From Tumebacillus lacus (GTDB taxonomy: Bacteria > Bacillota > Bacilli > Tumebacillales > Tumebacillaceae), in contig NZ_JAPMLT010000008.1 in NCBI RefSeq assembly GCF_026410385.1, positions 62,001 to 126,000 of the forward strand: DNA of 64,000 bases. The letters are read 5' to 3'. The notes beneath the pieces are model-generated. The model did not search any database. It saw only the letters and a list, made by a program, of their open reading frames with translations, and had not been told where the DNA came from. This document shows, one piece after another, positions 41,821 to 51,800 of the stretch (within the stretch, counting starts at the first letter, position 1; each line of letters opens with the position of its first letter). A program made the translations under genes and the position numbers.

Positions 41821-43827
41821 CTACGACGCCTTCAACTCCAAAATAATGTCCCGCAGCTCCGCCGCTCGTTCAAACTGCAGCGACTTCGCGGCGTCCTTCA
41901 TCTCTTTCTCCAACTTGGCAATCAGCTCTTCGCGATCTTTCTTCGACATCTTGTCGACGCCCTTCTGGATCTTCTTCTCGGCTTTCGGGTCGGCCGCTTT
42001 GACCGCTTCGATGACGTCGCGGACTTTTTTGTTGATCGTTTGCGGGGTGATGCCGTGCTCCTCGTTGTAGGCGATCTGGATGGCGCGGCGGCGTTCCGTC
42101 TCTTTGATGGCAACGTCCATCGAGCGGGTGATCTTGTCGGCGTACATGATGACTTCGCCGCCCGCGTTCCGTGCGGCGCGTCCGATCGTCTGGATCAGCG
42201 AGCGCTCGGCACGGAGGAAGCCTTCTTTGTCCGCGTCGAGGATCGCCACCAGCGAGACTTCCGGCAGGTCGAGACCTTCGCGCAGCAGGTTGATCCCGAC
42301 CAGCACGTCAAACACGCCTAGGCGCAGGTCGCGCAGGATCATCATCCGCTCAATCGTCTTGATGTCGGAGTGCAGATACCGCACTTTGATCCCGAGTTCC
42401 TTCAAATAGTCGGTGAGATCCTCCGACATTTTTTTCGTCAGCGTGGTCACCAGCACGCGCTCGTCTTTGGCGATGCGCTTGTTGATCTCGCCGACGAGGT
42501 CGTCGATCTGGCCTTTGATCGGGCGCACGTGAATCACCGGGTCGAGCAGGCCGGTCGGGCGAATGATCTGCTCAACGACCTGAGTGCTGTGCTCCATCTC
42601 GTAGTTGCCCGGCGTGGCGGAGACGTAGACGGCTTGGTTGACTTTCTGCTCGAACTCCTCAAATTTCATCGGGCGGTTGTCTTTCGCCGACGGCAGGCGG
42701 AATCCGTGGTCGACCAGCATGTTTTTGCGCGCTTGGTCGCCGTTGAACATCGCACCGATCTGCGGCACGGTGACGTGCGACTCGTCGATGATCAGCAGGA
42801 AGTCGTCCGGGAAGAAGGAGAACAGCGTGCTCGGCGCGCTCCCCGCCTCCCGCCCTTCCAGATGGCGGGAGTAGTTCTCGATGCCGGAGCAAAAGCCGAT
42901 CTCCGCCATCATCTCGAGGTCATAGTTGGTCCGCTGCTCCAGCCGCTGCGCTTCCAGCAGTTTGCCTTCTTCGCGCAGTTCTGTGAGCCGCGCTTCCAAC
43001 TCTTCGCGGATGCTCGCCATCGCCACCTGCAGTTTGTCGGTCGTGGTGACAAAGTGAGACGCCGGGTAGATGCCGATGTGCTGACGTGTGCCGAGGATCT
43101 CGCCGGTCAGCGTGTCGACCTCGGTGATCCGGTCGATCTCATCGCCAAAGAACTCCACCCGCACGGCCGACTCCGACCGCTGTACCGGGAAGATCTCGAC
43201 GACGTCGCCGCGCACGCGGAACGTGCCGCGGGTGAAGTTGATGTCGTTGCGCTCGTACTGCATGTCGATCAGGCGGCGCAGCACTTCATCGCGCCCCTTT
43301 TCCATGCCCACGCGCAGAGACAGGACAAATTTGTAATACTCAATCGGCGAGCCGAGGCCGTAGATCGAGGAGACGGACGCGACGACGATCACGTCTTTGC
43401 GCTCAACCAGCGCCGACGTGGCGGAGTGGCGCAGTTTGTCGATCTCGTCGTTGATCTTCGCGTCTTTTTCAATAAAGGTATCGGAAGCCGGGATGTACGC
43501 TTCCGGCTGGTAGTAGTCGTAGTAGGAGACGAAATACTCGACGGCGTTCTCCGGGAAAAATTCTTTGAATTCCGCGGTCAACTGTGCCGCCAACGTTTTG
43601 TTGTGGGCGATGATCAGGGTCGGTTTGTTGACCTGTTGGATCAGGTTGGCCATCGTAAACGTCTTGCCGGTGCCGGTCGCGCCGAGCAAAGTCTGGTGCT
43701 TGTCGCCGCGCAGGATGCCCTCCGCGAGCTTTTCAATCGCTTTCGGTTGGTCGCCCTGCGGCGTATATTCAGAAACCAATTTGAACGGTTTGTCGATCAG
43801 TTGCAGATCCAATTCCATACGATCCAT
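41821..43827 (-). CDS. uvrB: Excinuclease ABC subunit B
   Basis: Damage-verifying helicase-like subunit. 668 residues: Walker A GATGTGKT near 50, beta-hairpin region [25 protein letters not shown]-like DESHV near 345, motif [11 protein letters not shown] and a C-terminal UvrC-binding UVR domain (about 632-665, [22 protein letters not shown]). ATG 43827 is 7 bases after GGAGGTGG. A minus-strand TATAAT at 43850-43855 could be its -10. Confidence 0.97.
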   Translation of the reverse strand: MDRMELDLQLIDKPFKLVSEYTPQGDQPKAIEKLAEGILRGDKHQTLLGATGTGKTFTMANLIQQVNKPTLIIAHNKTLAAQLTAEFKEFFPENAVEYFVSYYDYYQPEAYIPASDTFIEKDAKINDEIDKLRHSATSALVERKDVIVVASVSSIYGLGSPIEYYKFVLSLRVGMEKGRDEVLRRLIDMQYERNDINFTRGTFRVRGDVVEIFPVQRSESAVRVEFFGDEIDRITEVDTLTGEILGTRQHIGIYPASHFVTTTDKLQVAMASIREELEARLTELREEGKLLEAQRLEQRTNYDLEMMAEIGFCSGIENYSRHLEGREAGSAPSTLFSFFPDDFLLIIDESHVTVPQIGAMFNGDQARKNMLVDHGFRLPSAKDNRPMKFEEFEQKVNQAVYVSATPGNYEMEHSTQVVEQIIRPTGLLDPVIHVRPIKGQIDDLVGEINKRIAKDERVLVTTLTKKMSEDLTDYLKELGIKVRYLHSDIKTIERMMILRDLRLGVFDVLVGINLLREGLDLPEVSLVAILDADKEGFLRAERSLIQTIGRAARNAGGEVIMYADKITRSMDVAIKETERRRAIQIAYNEEHGITPQTINKKVRDVIEAVKAADPKAEKKIQKGVDKMSKKDREELIAKLEKEMKDAAKSLQFERAAELRDIILELKAS

Positions 43828-43849
43828 TCAGAATCCACCTCCACCCTTC

Positions 43850-43855
43850 ATTATA
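43850..43855 (-). promoter_or_regulatory. Possible -10 element of uvrB
   Basis: Perfect TATAAT on the minus strand, only 22 bases from the start codon; no clear -35. Confidence 0.35.
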
Positions 43856-44015
43856 CACCACAGCCCGCCTTTCCACCTAAAAAGTGAAACTTTTTTCCAG
43901 TTATTCGCATCTCACAAAGAATAATGCCATTTATCATGTAAGAATAATACCTGCCCTATTCGAACACAACCTTATCATCTGCCAAACAAGCTTTATGAAG
44001 CATCCCCGATTTCAA

Positions 44016-44044
44016 TTGAAAAACCCTTACAAATCGCGGATAAT
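44016..44044 (+). promoter_or_regulatory. Sigma-A promoter of the FAAL-PKS-NRPS operon
   Basis: TTGAAA (44016-44021), 17-base spacer, GATAAT (44039-44044). Each hexamer has one mismatch. Transcription would start near 44051, leaving a 29-base leader with the GAGGAGG site. The intergenic region from 43860 is markedly AT-rich. Confidence 0.7.
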
Positions 44045-44079
44045 TGGTTACATCAACTGGGAGCTTGAGGAGGAAAATC

Positions 44080-45855
44080 ATGTCCCCGCAAACGATCACC
44101 ACTTTGGAACTGCATGCCACAGGCTTCGACACGCTGGTCGACCTGTTACAAACGCGCGCCCTCCGGCATCCGGAGCGGATCGCCTATACATTTTTGCAAG
44201 ACGGTGAAGGACGGGAGGTCCCGCTCACCTACGCGACGCTCGACCGCCAAGCCCGCGCCATCGCCGCGCATCTGCAAACGCGGGCCCGGCACGGCGACCG
44301 CATTCTGCTCGTCTATCCGCAGGGGCTGGAGTATATCGCCGCCTTCTTTGGCTGCCTCTACGCCGGCATGATCGCCGTGCCGGTCTTTCCGCCGACGATG
44401 AGCCGCAACGTCCAGCGGCTGGAAGCGGTGATGGCCGACTCCGAAGCGGCGGTCGCTTTGACCACGTCCCAACTGTTGCTGAAGATGGAAGCCCAATTTG
44501 CCGAGCAGGAGGAATTTGCCCGGTTTGACTGGCTGCCGAGCGACCTGATCTGCGAGACGGAAGCGGACGGATGGGTGGAGCCGGTGTTGACGGGCGATCA
44601 CCCCGCCTTTTTCCAATACACGTCCGGCTCGACCGGCAGACCCAAGGGCGTGATCGTCACGCACGCCAACCTGCTTCACAACGAAAAGGTGATCGCACAG
44701 GCGCTCGGCAACACGGAGGCGTCTGTCAACGTGAGCTGGCTGCCCCTGTACCACGACCTCGGCTTGATCGGCTGCGTGTTGCAGACGGTGTATGTCGGCG
44801 GGACGTGCGTTTTGCTGTCGCCTGTCGATTTTCTCCAGCGGCCGTTCCGCTGGTTGCAAGCGGTGTCGAAATACAAAGCGACGTTCAGCGGCGGGCCGAA
44901 TTTTGCCTATGATCTCTGCGTGAAAAAGATCACGGCACAGCAAAAAGCCACGCTCGATCTCAGCCACTGGGCGCATGCGTTCTCCGGCGCGGAACCGGTG
45001 CGCAGCGGGACGTTGCAGCGGTTTGCGGAATCGTTTGCTTCGTGCGGATTTGCAAAGGAAGCGTTTTACCCCTGCTACGGCCTCGCCGAAGCGACGCTGA
45101 TGGTGACGGGCAACGACGCGGCGGACGGGCCGGTCGTGCTGGCGGTGGACGGAGCCGCGCTGGAAGAAGGCCGCGTCGAGCCGGTGCAGACAGACACGCC
45201 GAACTCGCGGGAATTGGTCGGCTGCGGGCGCGTGAGAGACGAGTTGACGGTCCGCATCGTCGACCCGGCGTCGCACGCGATCTGCACGGACGGGCAGGTC
45301 GGCGAGATCTGGGTGGCCGGTCCGAGCGTGGCAAAAGGATATTGGAACCAACCGGAGCTGACGGAGGAGATGTTTGCTGCGCAGGTCTCTCTGGCGGACA
45401 GGCAGGAGAACGGAGCGTTTTTGCGCACCGGCGATCTCGGATTTGTACACGGGGGGCAGTTGTTTATCACCGGTCGCCTGAAAGATTTGATCTTGATTCG
45501 CGGGCGCAATTATTATCCGCAAGATCTGGAACTGACGACCGAGCAATGCCACGAAGCGGTCACCGTGGCCGCCGCGTTTTCGACGGAGACGGGCGGCGAG
45601 GAACGGGTGGTGATCCTCGCCGAGTTGGACCGCCGCTTCCGGCCGCGTCCAGGACTTGAGGAGCGGCAAGCCCCTCTTTATAAGGAAGTGATCGGTGCGA
45701 TACGCCGCTCTGTCGCCGAGGAGCACCAACTGCAAGCATCGGCGATCCTGCTGGTCAAAGCGAACAGCCTGCCAAAGACGACGAGCGGCAAGATTCAGCG
45801 ACACGCCTGCCGTCACGACTACCTGCACAACACGTTGGAAATCTGGGGAGAGTGA
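44080..45855 (+). CDS. Fatty acyl-AMP ligase (FAAL)
   Basis: Activates a fatty acid as acyl-AMP and passes it to an acyl carrier protein, here most likely the ACP at the start of the next protein. 591 residues with FAAL/ANL motifs QYTSGSTGRPKGV (P-loop, near 180), SWLPLYHDLGLIG (near 220), the SGGPNFAYDLC and GLAEATL elements, FLRTGDLGF and the late SLPKTTSGKIQRHAC with the A10 lysine. QYTSGST and WLPLYHDLGLIG are typical of FAALs rather than CoA ligases. GAGGAGG precedes ATG 44080. Four bases separate its stop from the PKS-NRPS start, so the two are translationally linked. Chain length accepted cannot be read from the sequence. Confidence 0.93.
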   Translation: MSPQTITTLELHATGFDTLVDLLQTRALRHPERIAYTFLQDGEGREVPLTYATLDRQARAIAAHLQTRARHGDRILLVYPQGLEYIAAFFGCLYAGMIAVPVFPPTMSRNVQRLEAVMADSEAAVALTTSQLLLKMEAQFAEQEEFARFDWLPSDLICETEADGWVEPVLTGDHPAFFQYTSGSTGRPKGVIVTHANLLHNEKVIAQALGNTEASVNVSWLPLYHDLGLIGCVLQTVYVGGTCVLLSPVDFLQRPFRWLQAVSKYKATFSGGPNFAYDLCVKKITAQQKATLDLSHWAHAFSGAEPVRSGTLQRFAESFASCGFAKEAFYPCYGLAEATLMVTGNDAADGPVVLAVDGAALEEGRVEPVQTDTPNSRELVGCGRVRDELTVRIVDPASHAICTDGQVGEIWVAGPSVAKGYWNQPELTEEMFAAQVSLADRQENGAFLRTGDLGFVHGGQLFITGRLKDLILIRGRNYYPQDLELTTEQCHEAVTVAAAFSTETGGEERVVILAELDRRFRPRPGLEERQAPLYKEVIGAIRRSVAEEHQLQASAILLVKANSLPKTTSGKIQRHACRHDYLHNTLEIWGE

Positions 45856-45859
45856 CATC

Positions 45860-48800
45860 ATGGATCACACGCACACTCGCGATTCGCTGCAAGCTTGGAT
45901 GCTGAACGAACTGTCGGAACGCCTCGGCCTCCCGGTCGAGGAGCTCGACACCCGCGAGCCTTTTCTCAACTTCGGACTCGATTCGGCGGAGGCTGTGATG
46001 CTCTCCGGCGATCTCGGGGAGTATCTCGGAGTTGAGCTTTCCCCGACCGCCCTGTGGGACCACCCCTGCGTCGACGATCTGATCGACCATCTGCTGTCGC
46101 TGCCGGAACTGAAACCCCGGCAAGAGACAGCGACCGACCATTTTGAAAAGTTGTACCACCAGCTCTATCACCAAGCCCCGGTCCCCTATCGCGAAACGCG
46201 CGAAGAACCGATCGCCATCGTCGGCATCGGTTGCCGTTTTCCCGGCGCGACGGGGCCGGAGCCGTTTTGGGAACTGTTGAAAAACGGCGTGGACGCGATC
46301 TCGGAAGTGCCTGCGGAGCGGTTCGACGCATCGGCGTTCTTCGATGCCGATCCGGGCGCACCGGGAAAGATGAACACGCGCTGGGGCGGATTTTTGCAAG
46401 GGGTCGATCTGTTTGACAACGGATTTTTCGGCATCTCGCCCCGCGAAGCATCCCGGATGGACCCGCAGCAACGCCTCCTGTTGGAAGTGGCATGGGAGGC
46501 GCTCGAAGACGGCGGATTGCCTCCTTCGCAGCTCTCCGGCTCGAAGACGGGTGTGTTTGTCGGCATATCAAATAACGAATATTCGCGCATTCAGTTTTCG
46601 GACAAATCGCTGATCGACGCGTACGCAGGCACCGGCAACGCGGTCTCCATCGCGGCCAACCGCCTCTCCTACCTGCTCGACCTGCGCGGGCCGAGCCTGT
46701 CGATCGACACGGCTTGCTCGTCGTCGCTGGTGGCGGTGCATCTGGCCTGCCAGAGCTTGCGAAACGGCGAGAGCGAGATGGCGTTGGCGGGCGGGGTCAA
46801 TCTGATCTTGACGCCCGATGTGACGATCAATTTTTCCAAGGCGGGCGTAATGGCAAAAGACGGCCGGTGCAAAACGTTCGATGCGGCGGCTGACGGCTAT
46901 GTCCGCAGTGAAGGCGTCGGCCTCGTCGTGCTGAAGACGCTGTCTCAGGCACAGGAGGACGGCGACCGCATCTACGCGGTGATCCGGGGCAGCGCGGTCA
47001 ATCAGGACGGCCGCAGCAACGGGCTGATGGCGCCGAACGGACAGGCGCAGGAAGCGGTGCTGCGCGAGGCGTTTTTAAATGCGGGCGTTTCGCCCGGCAA
47101 AGCGCATTACGTGGAAGCGCACGGCACCGGCACCGAACTTGGCGATCCGATTGAGGTGATGGCGCTGGGCCGCGTCATGTCGGAGGACCGGTCGCCGGAA
47201 CGGTATTGCCGCGTCGGCTCGGTCAAAAGCAATTTCGGACACACCGAAGCGGCAGCCGGCGTCGCCGGGCTGATCAAAGTCGCGCTGGCGTTGAAACACA
47301 AACAGTTGCCGCCGACCCTGCATTTTCAGGAGCCCAATCCGCTGATCCCGTTTGCCACGCTGCCCGTGACGGTGCAGACGGAGCTGTCGGAGTGGCCGAC
47401 CTTGCCGGAGGAAAAAGCGCTGGCCGGGGTCAGCTCGTTTGGATTTGGCGGGACGAACGCGCATGTGGTGTTGGAGGAGCATGTGGAGCCGACCCCTGCC
47501 GCGGAGACCAACAGCCGGGAGCAGGCGGAAGTGCTGGTGCTGTCCGCGCCTTCCAAGCAGGCGTTGGACGAGCTGGCCGGGTCGTATCGCGATTTCGTGC
47601 GCAGCGGCGTCGTGGAGGGCGGTGCTCCCGCTCTGCGCGATCTGTGCCACACGGCGAACGCGCGACGGGATCATCACGATCATCGCCTGGCACTGGTGGC
47701 GCGGTCGCATGAGGAGATCGCGCAGGCATTGGAAGATTATCTGCACGAGGAGCCGCGCCTCGGACTGTCGCACGGCTCGGCCAACAGCAGAAGGCGGCGG
47801 CCGCTCGTCTTTGTCTTTCCGGGACAGGGAGGGCAGTGGCTCGGGATGGGAAAACAGTTGTACGCGACGGAGCCTGTGTTTCGCGATGCCATCGACCGCT
47901 GTGACGAGCTGCTGCACGGGCTCGCAGGCTGGTCGATTCTCGATGAGCTGTACGAGGACCCGGAGTTTTCCCGCCTCGGCGAGACGGAGGTCGCACAGCC
48001 GGTGCTGTTTGCCGTGCAGGTCGCGCTGGCCGAACTGTGGCGCGCCTGGGGCCTGTACCCGGACGCGATCGTCGGCCACTCGATGGGCGAAGCGGCGGCG
48101 GCGCATCTCGCCGGCGCGTTGACGCTGGATGAGGCGATCTACGCGATCTGGCAGCGCGGTCGCGTGATGAGCAAAGCGGACGGGCAAGGAAAGATGGCCG
48201 CTGTGGAGCTGCCGGAGCAGGAAGTGGCGGCCAGACTGACGGCATACGGAGACAGGCTGTCCATCGCGGCGGTCAACGGGCCGACGTCGGTGGTGGTGTC
48301 GGGCGATGCGGACGCGGTGGAGGAGTTTGTCGCGGCGATGGCGCGAGACGGGGTCTTTTGCCGCGCGCTGCAGGTCGATCTCGCCTCGCACAGCCCGCAG
48401 ATGGAACGGCTGCGCACCCCGCTGGTGGAGACGCTGGTCGATCTGACACCCCGCTCAGCGTGGGTACCGCTCTACTCGACGGTGACGGGCGGATTGGTTG
48501 ACGGCACGGAGCTGACCGCCGCTTATTGGGGGCGCAATCTGCGGGAGCCGGTGCGCTTCCACGACGCGTTGACGCAGTTGCTCTCGGACGGCTATGCGAC
48601 ATTTCTCGAAGTCTCGCCGCACAACGTGCTGACCGCCGCGATCCGCACCGCGCTGCAAACGCACGGCCACACCGGGACCGCGCTCCCGACGTTGCGACGC
48701 GGGAAAGACGAGCGGGCGACGATGCTCGGCACCCTCGGCGAACTGCATGTGCTGGGTCTGCCGATCGACTGGATGAAAGTCTACCCGGACGGCCGCGTCC

Positions 48801-51800
48801 TCTCCCTCCCCGCCTACCCGTGGCAGCGGGTGCGCTGTTGGATGGACGGCTGCGTGTCCCCCGAACGCCCCGCTGTCCCGCTGTGGGACCTCGTGCTGGC
48901 GAAAGGGGCGGAGCAGTCGGAGCAGGCCCCTCTCGATCTGGGACTGCCGGAGTATGCGAGCAAACGGGCGTGGTTGGATCGTCTGACCAACGCGTACGTG
49001 ATCGCGACGCTTCGGAAATTGGAGGTATTTGCTCAAGCGGGTGAGGAGCTTGCCGTCGAGGAGATCCTCGCGACGAAAGGACTGCTCCCGTTGCACGGCA
49101 AGCTGTTGCATCGCTGGATGGCACGGCTGACGGCGCTTGGGCTGGTGCGGGAACAGGAAGGGCGGTTCACCTCCGTCGCACCGCTGCCCGACCCGCAGGT
49201 GGAGCTCGTGCTCGGCGAAGGTCGCGAGCATCCGGTCTTTCTCGACTATCTGCGCCGCAACGGCGAGCGGCTCGTCGACGTGTTGCGCGGCGAGACGACG
49301 GCGTTGGAGCTGTTTTTCCCCGGCGGTTCGTTTGAGACCACCGAATACATCTACCAGCACTCGGCGGAGGCGCGTTATTTCAATCGGATCGCAGCGACTG
49401 TGGCGGCCGGTGTCGCCGCTTCCGCTCCGCATCGCCGGTTGCGCGTGTTGGAGATCGGCGCCGGTACGGGCGGGACGACCGCTTCGGTATTGCCCGCCTT
49501 GCCGGGGGAGCGGACCGATTATACGTTCACCGATCTGTCCGACCTGTTCCTCTACCGGGCGCGGCAAAAGTTTGCCGGGTATCCGGGACTGCACACGCGC
49601 TTGCTCGATATCGAAAAAGACCCGGTCGAGCAAGGCTTTTCGCAAGGCTCGTTCGACCTGATCGTCGCGGCGAACGTCCTGCACGCCACTCGCGACCTGC
49701 GCGAGACGTTGCGCCATGTGCGCGGACTGCTCGCACCGGGCGGGGTGGCGATGCTGTGGGAAGTGACCGATCATCAGCCGTGGTTTGACATCACGTTCGG
49801 ACTGATCGACGGCTGGGGACGGCATGAGGACGACCTGCGCGACGGGCATCCCCTGCTGCATCGCGCCGCCTGGCAGGCCGCTTTGCTGGAGCACGGCTTC
49901 GAAACGACGGCGGCGTTTCCGGCGGAGGGATCGCTCGCGAACGCGTTGGGACAGCACATCGTGGTGGCGCGGGCGGCAGGAGACATGACAGCATCGGTCG
50001 CTGCGCCGGAGGAGGAGCGAGACGCGGCGTTCATCGAGGAAAGCGACGCGGCGGCCACGACCTGGCACGCTCAGTTGCTCGCCACCGCACCCGATCAGCG
50101 TCAGGATCTCATCGTCGACTATCTGCAGCGGCGTTTGGCACGTCTGCTCGGCACCCCGGCTGCCCGACTGGACGCGGAACAACCGCTGAACACGCTCGGA
50201 CTCGATTCGCTGATGGCCGTCGAGATGCGCAACGCGATCATGCAGGACGCCGGGGTAAACATCCCGGTGGCCCGCTTCCTGCAAGAGGTATCGGCGCTGG
50301 ATGTGGCCGAGGAAGTGTTGGCACAGTGGAGCGAGTCGGCTGTGGAGGAGACGGCGTCGGCGAGGTCTGTGCTCCTGCCGGACTTGGAAAACCGCCACGC
50401 ACCGTTTCCGCTCAATGACATTCAACAAGCGTATTGGATCGGCCGCACCGGCGCTCTGGAACTGGGCAATGTCGCGACGCAGCTCTACCTGGAGTTTGAA
50501 GCGGACGCGCTGGATCTGCCGAGATTGGAACGCGCCTGGCAGACATTGATTCTCCGCCATGACATGTTGCGCGCCGTCGTGTTGCCAAGTGGAGAGCAGC
50601 AGATCCTCGAAGCGGTGCCGCCGTATGAGATCGCTTGCTCCGAAGCGACCGACGAGCAGTTGACCGCCGTGCGCGAGCGGATGAAGCACACGGTGCGCAG
50701 CGGCGATACATGGCCGCTGTTCGAGATCTGCGCACACACGGCGGCAGAGACAGGACGCACGCGCCTGCTGATCGCCATCGACTTTTTGATCGCGGACGCG
50801 GCGAGTCTGCTGCTGCTGTTCCGCGAGTGGAACGAACTGTACCGCGACCCGACGGCTGCGTCGCAGTGGACGCCGTTGACGCTCTCCTTCCGCGACTACG
50901 TGTTGGCGGAGGAGGCCGCACGAGATTCTGAGGCGTACCGGACCTCGCTCGCGTACTGGCAGGAGCGGGTGCCGACATTGCCGCCCGCACCGGAACTGCC
51001 GCTGACAAAGTCACCGAGCATTTTGGAACGCCCGCGGTTTGCCCGCCGCACGCTGACGATGGACGCCGCGTCTTGGAGCCGCTTGAAAGAGCGGGCCGCC
51101 GAGAGCGGGATCACCCCGTCGATGCTGCTGTGCGCCGCCTATGCGGAGGTGCTGAAGACGTGGAGCAAGAGCCCGCGTTTCACCTTAAATTTGACCTTGT
51201 TCAACCGCGAACCGATCCACCCGCAGACCGGGCAGATCGTCGGCGACTTCACCGCCCTGAACCTGCTGGAAGTGGACGCGTCGGAAGCGGTGCCTTTTGC
51301 CGAGCGCGCCCGCCGTCTGCAAGCGCAATTGCTCGCCGACCTCGAACACCGCCGTGTCAGCGGCGTCCGCGTCCTGCGCGAACGGGCTCGTGCGCAAGGA
51401 ACGACGCTGGGAGCTCCCATGCCGGTCGTCTTCACCTCGGTGCTGGAAGACTTCGCCCCGACGTTTGACTGGCTCGGCGAACTGGTCGAATCCCTCGCAC
51501 AGACGCCGCAGGTCTGGCTCGACCACCAAGTCTTGGAGCGAAACGGCGCGCTGTTCCTCATCTGGGACGCGGTCGAAGAGCTGTTCCCGAGCGGGGTGCT
51601 CGACGACATGCTGGCCGCGTACGGGCGGCTGTTGCAAGAGCTGGGAGCGGACGACACGGCTTGGCATCGCCACGGGCACGACCTGCTCCCGGCTTCGCAA
51701 CGGGAGCTTCCGGCTGTCACAGAGACGACCGAGCGACCGGTGCCCGCAGGTCTCCTGCACGAACCGTTTGTTCGTCACGCTCTTTCAACGCCCGCTCATC

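Noticed and set aside
43878-43895. AAAAAGT/ACTTTTTT hairpin between uvrB and the FAAL as a terminator
   Set aside because: Short AT-only stem with no transcript ending there on either strand.
43960-43980. DinR box before uvrB (CGAACACAACC)
   Set aside because: Only the left half-site matches; the right half is too poor to call.
44146-45861. Minus-strand frame of 571 codons opposite the FAAL
   Set aside because: Shadow; the FAAL has all ANL motifs in the other strand.
48455-50737. Open frame of 760 codons on the minus strand inside the PKS-NRPS gene
   Set aside because: Arg/His-rich shadow of the high-GC plus-strand gene, no domains, no ribosome site.
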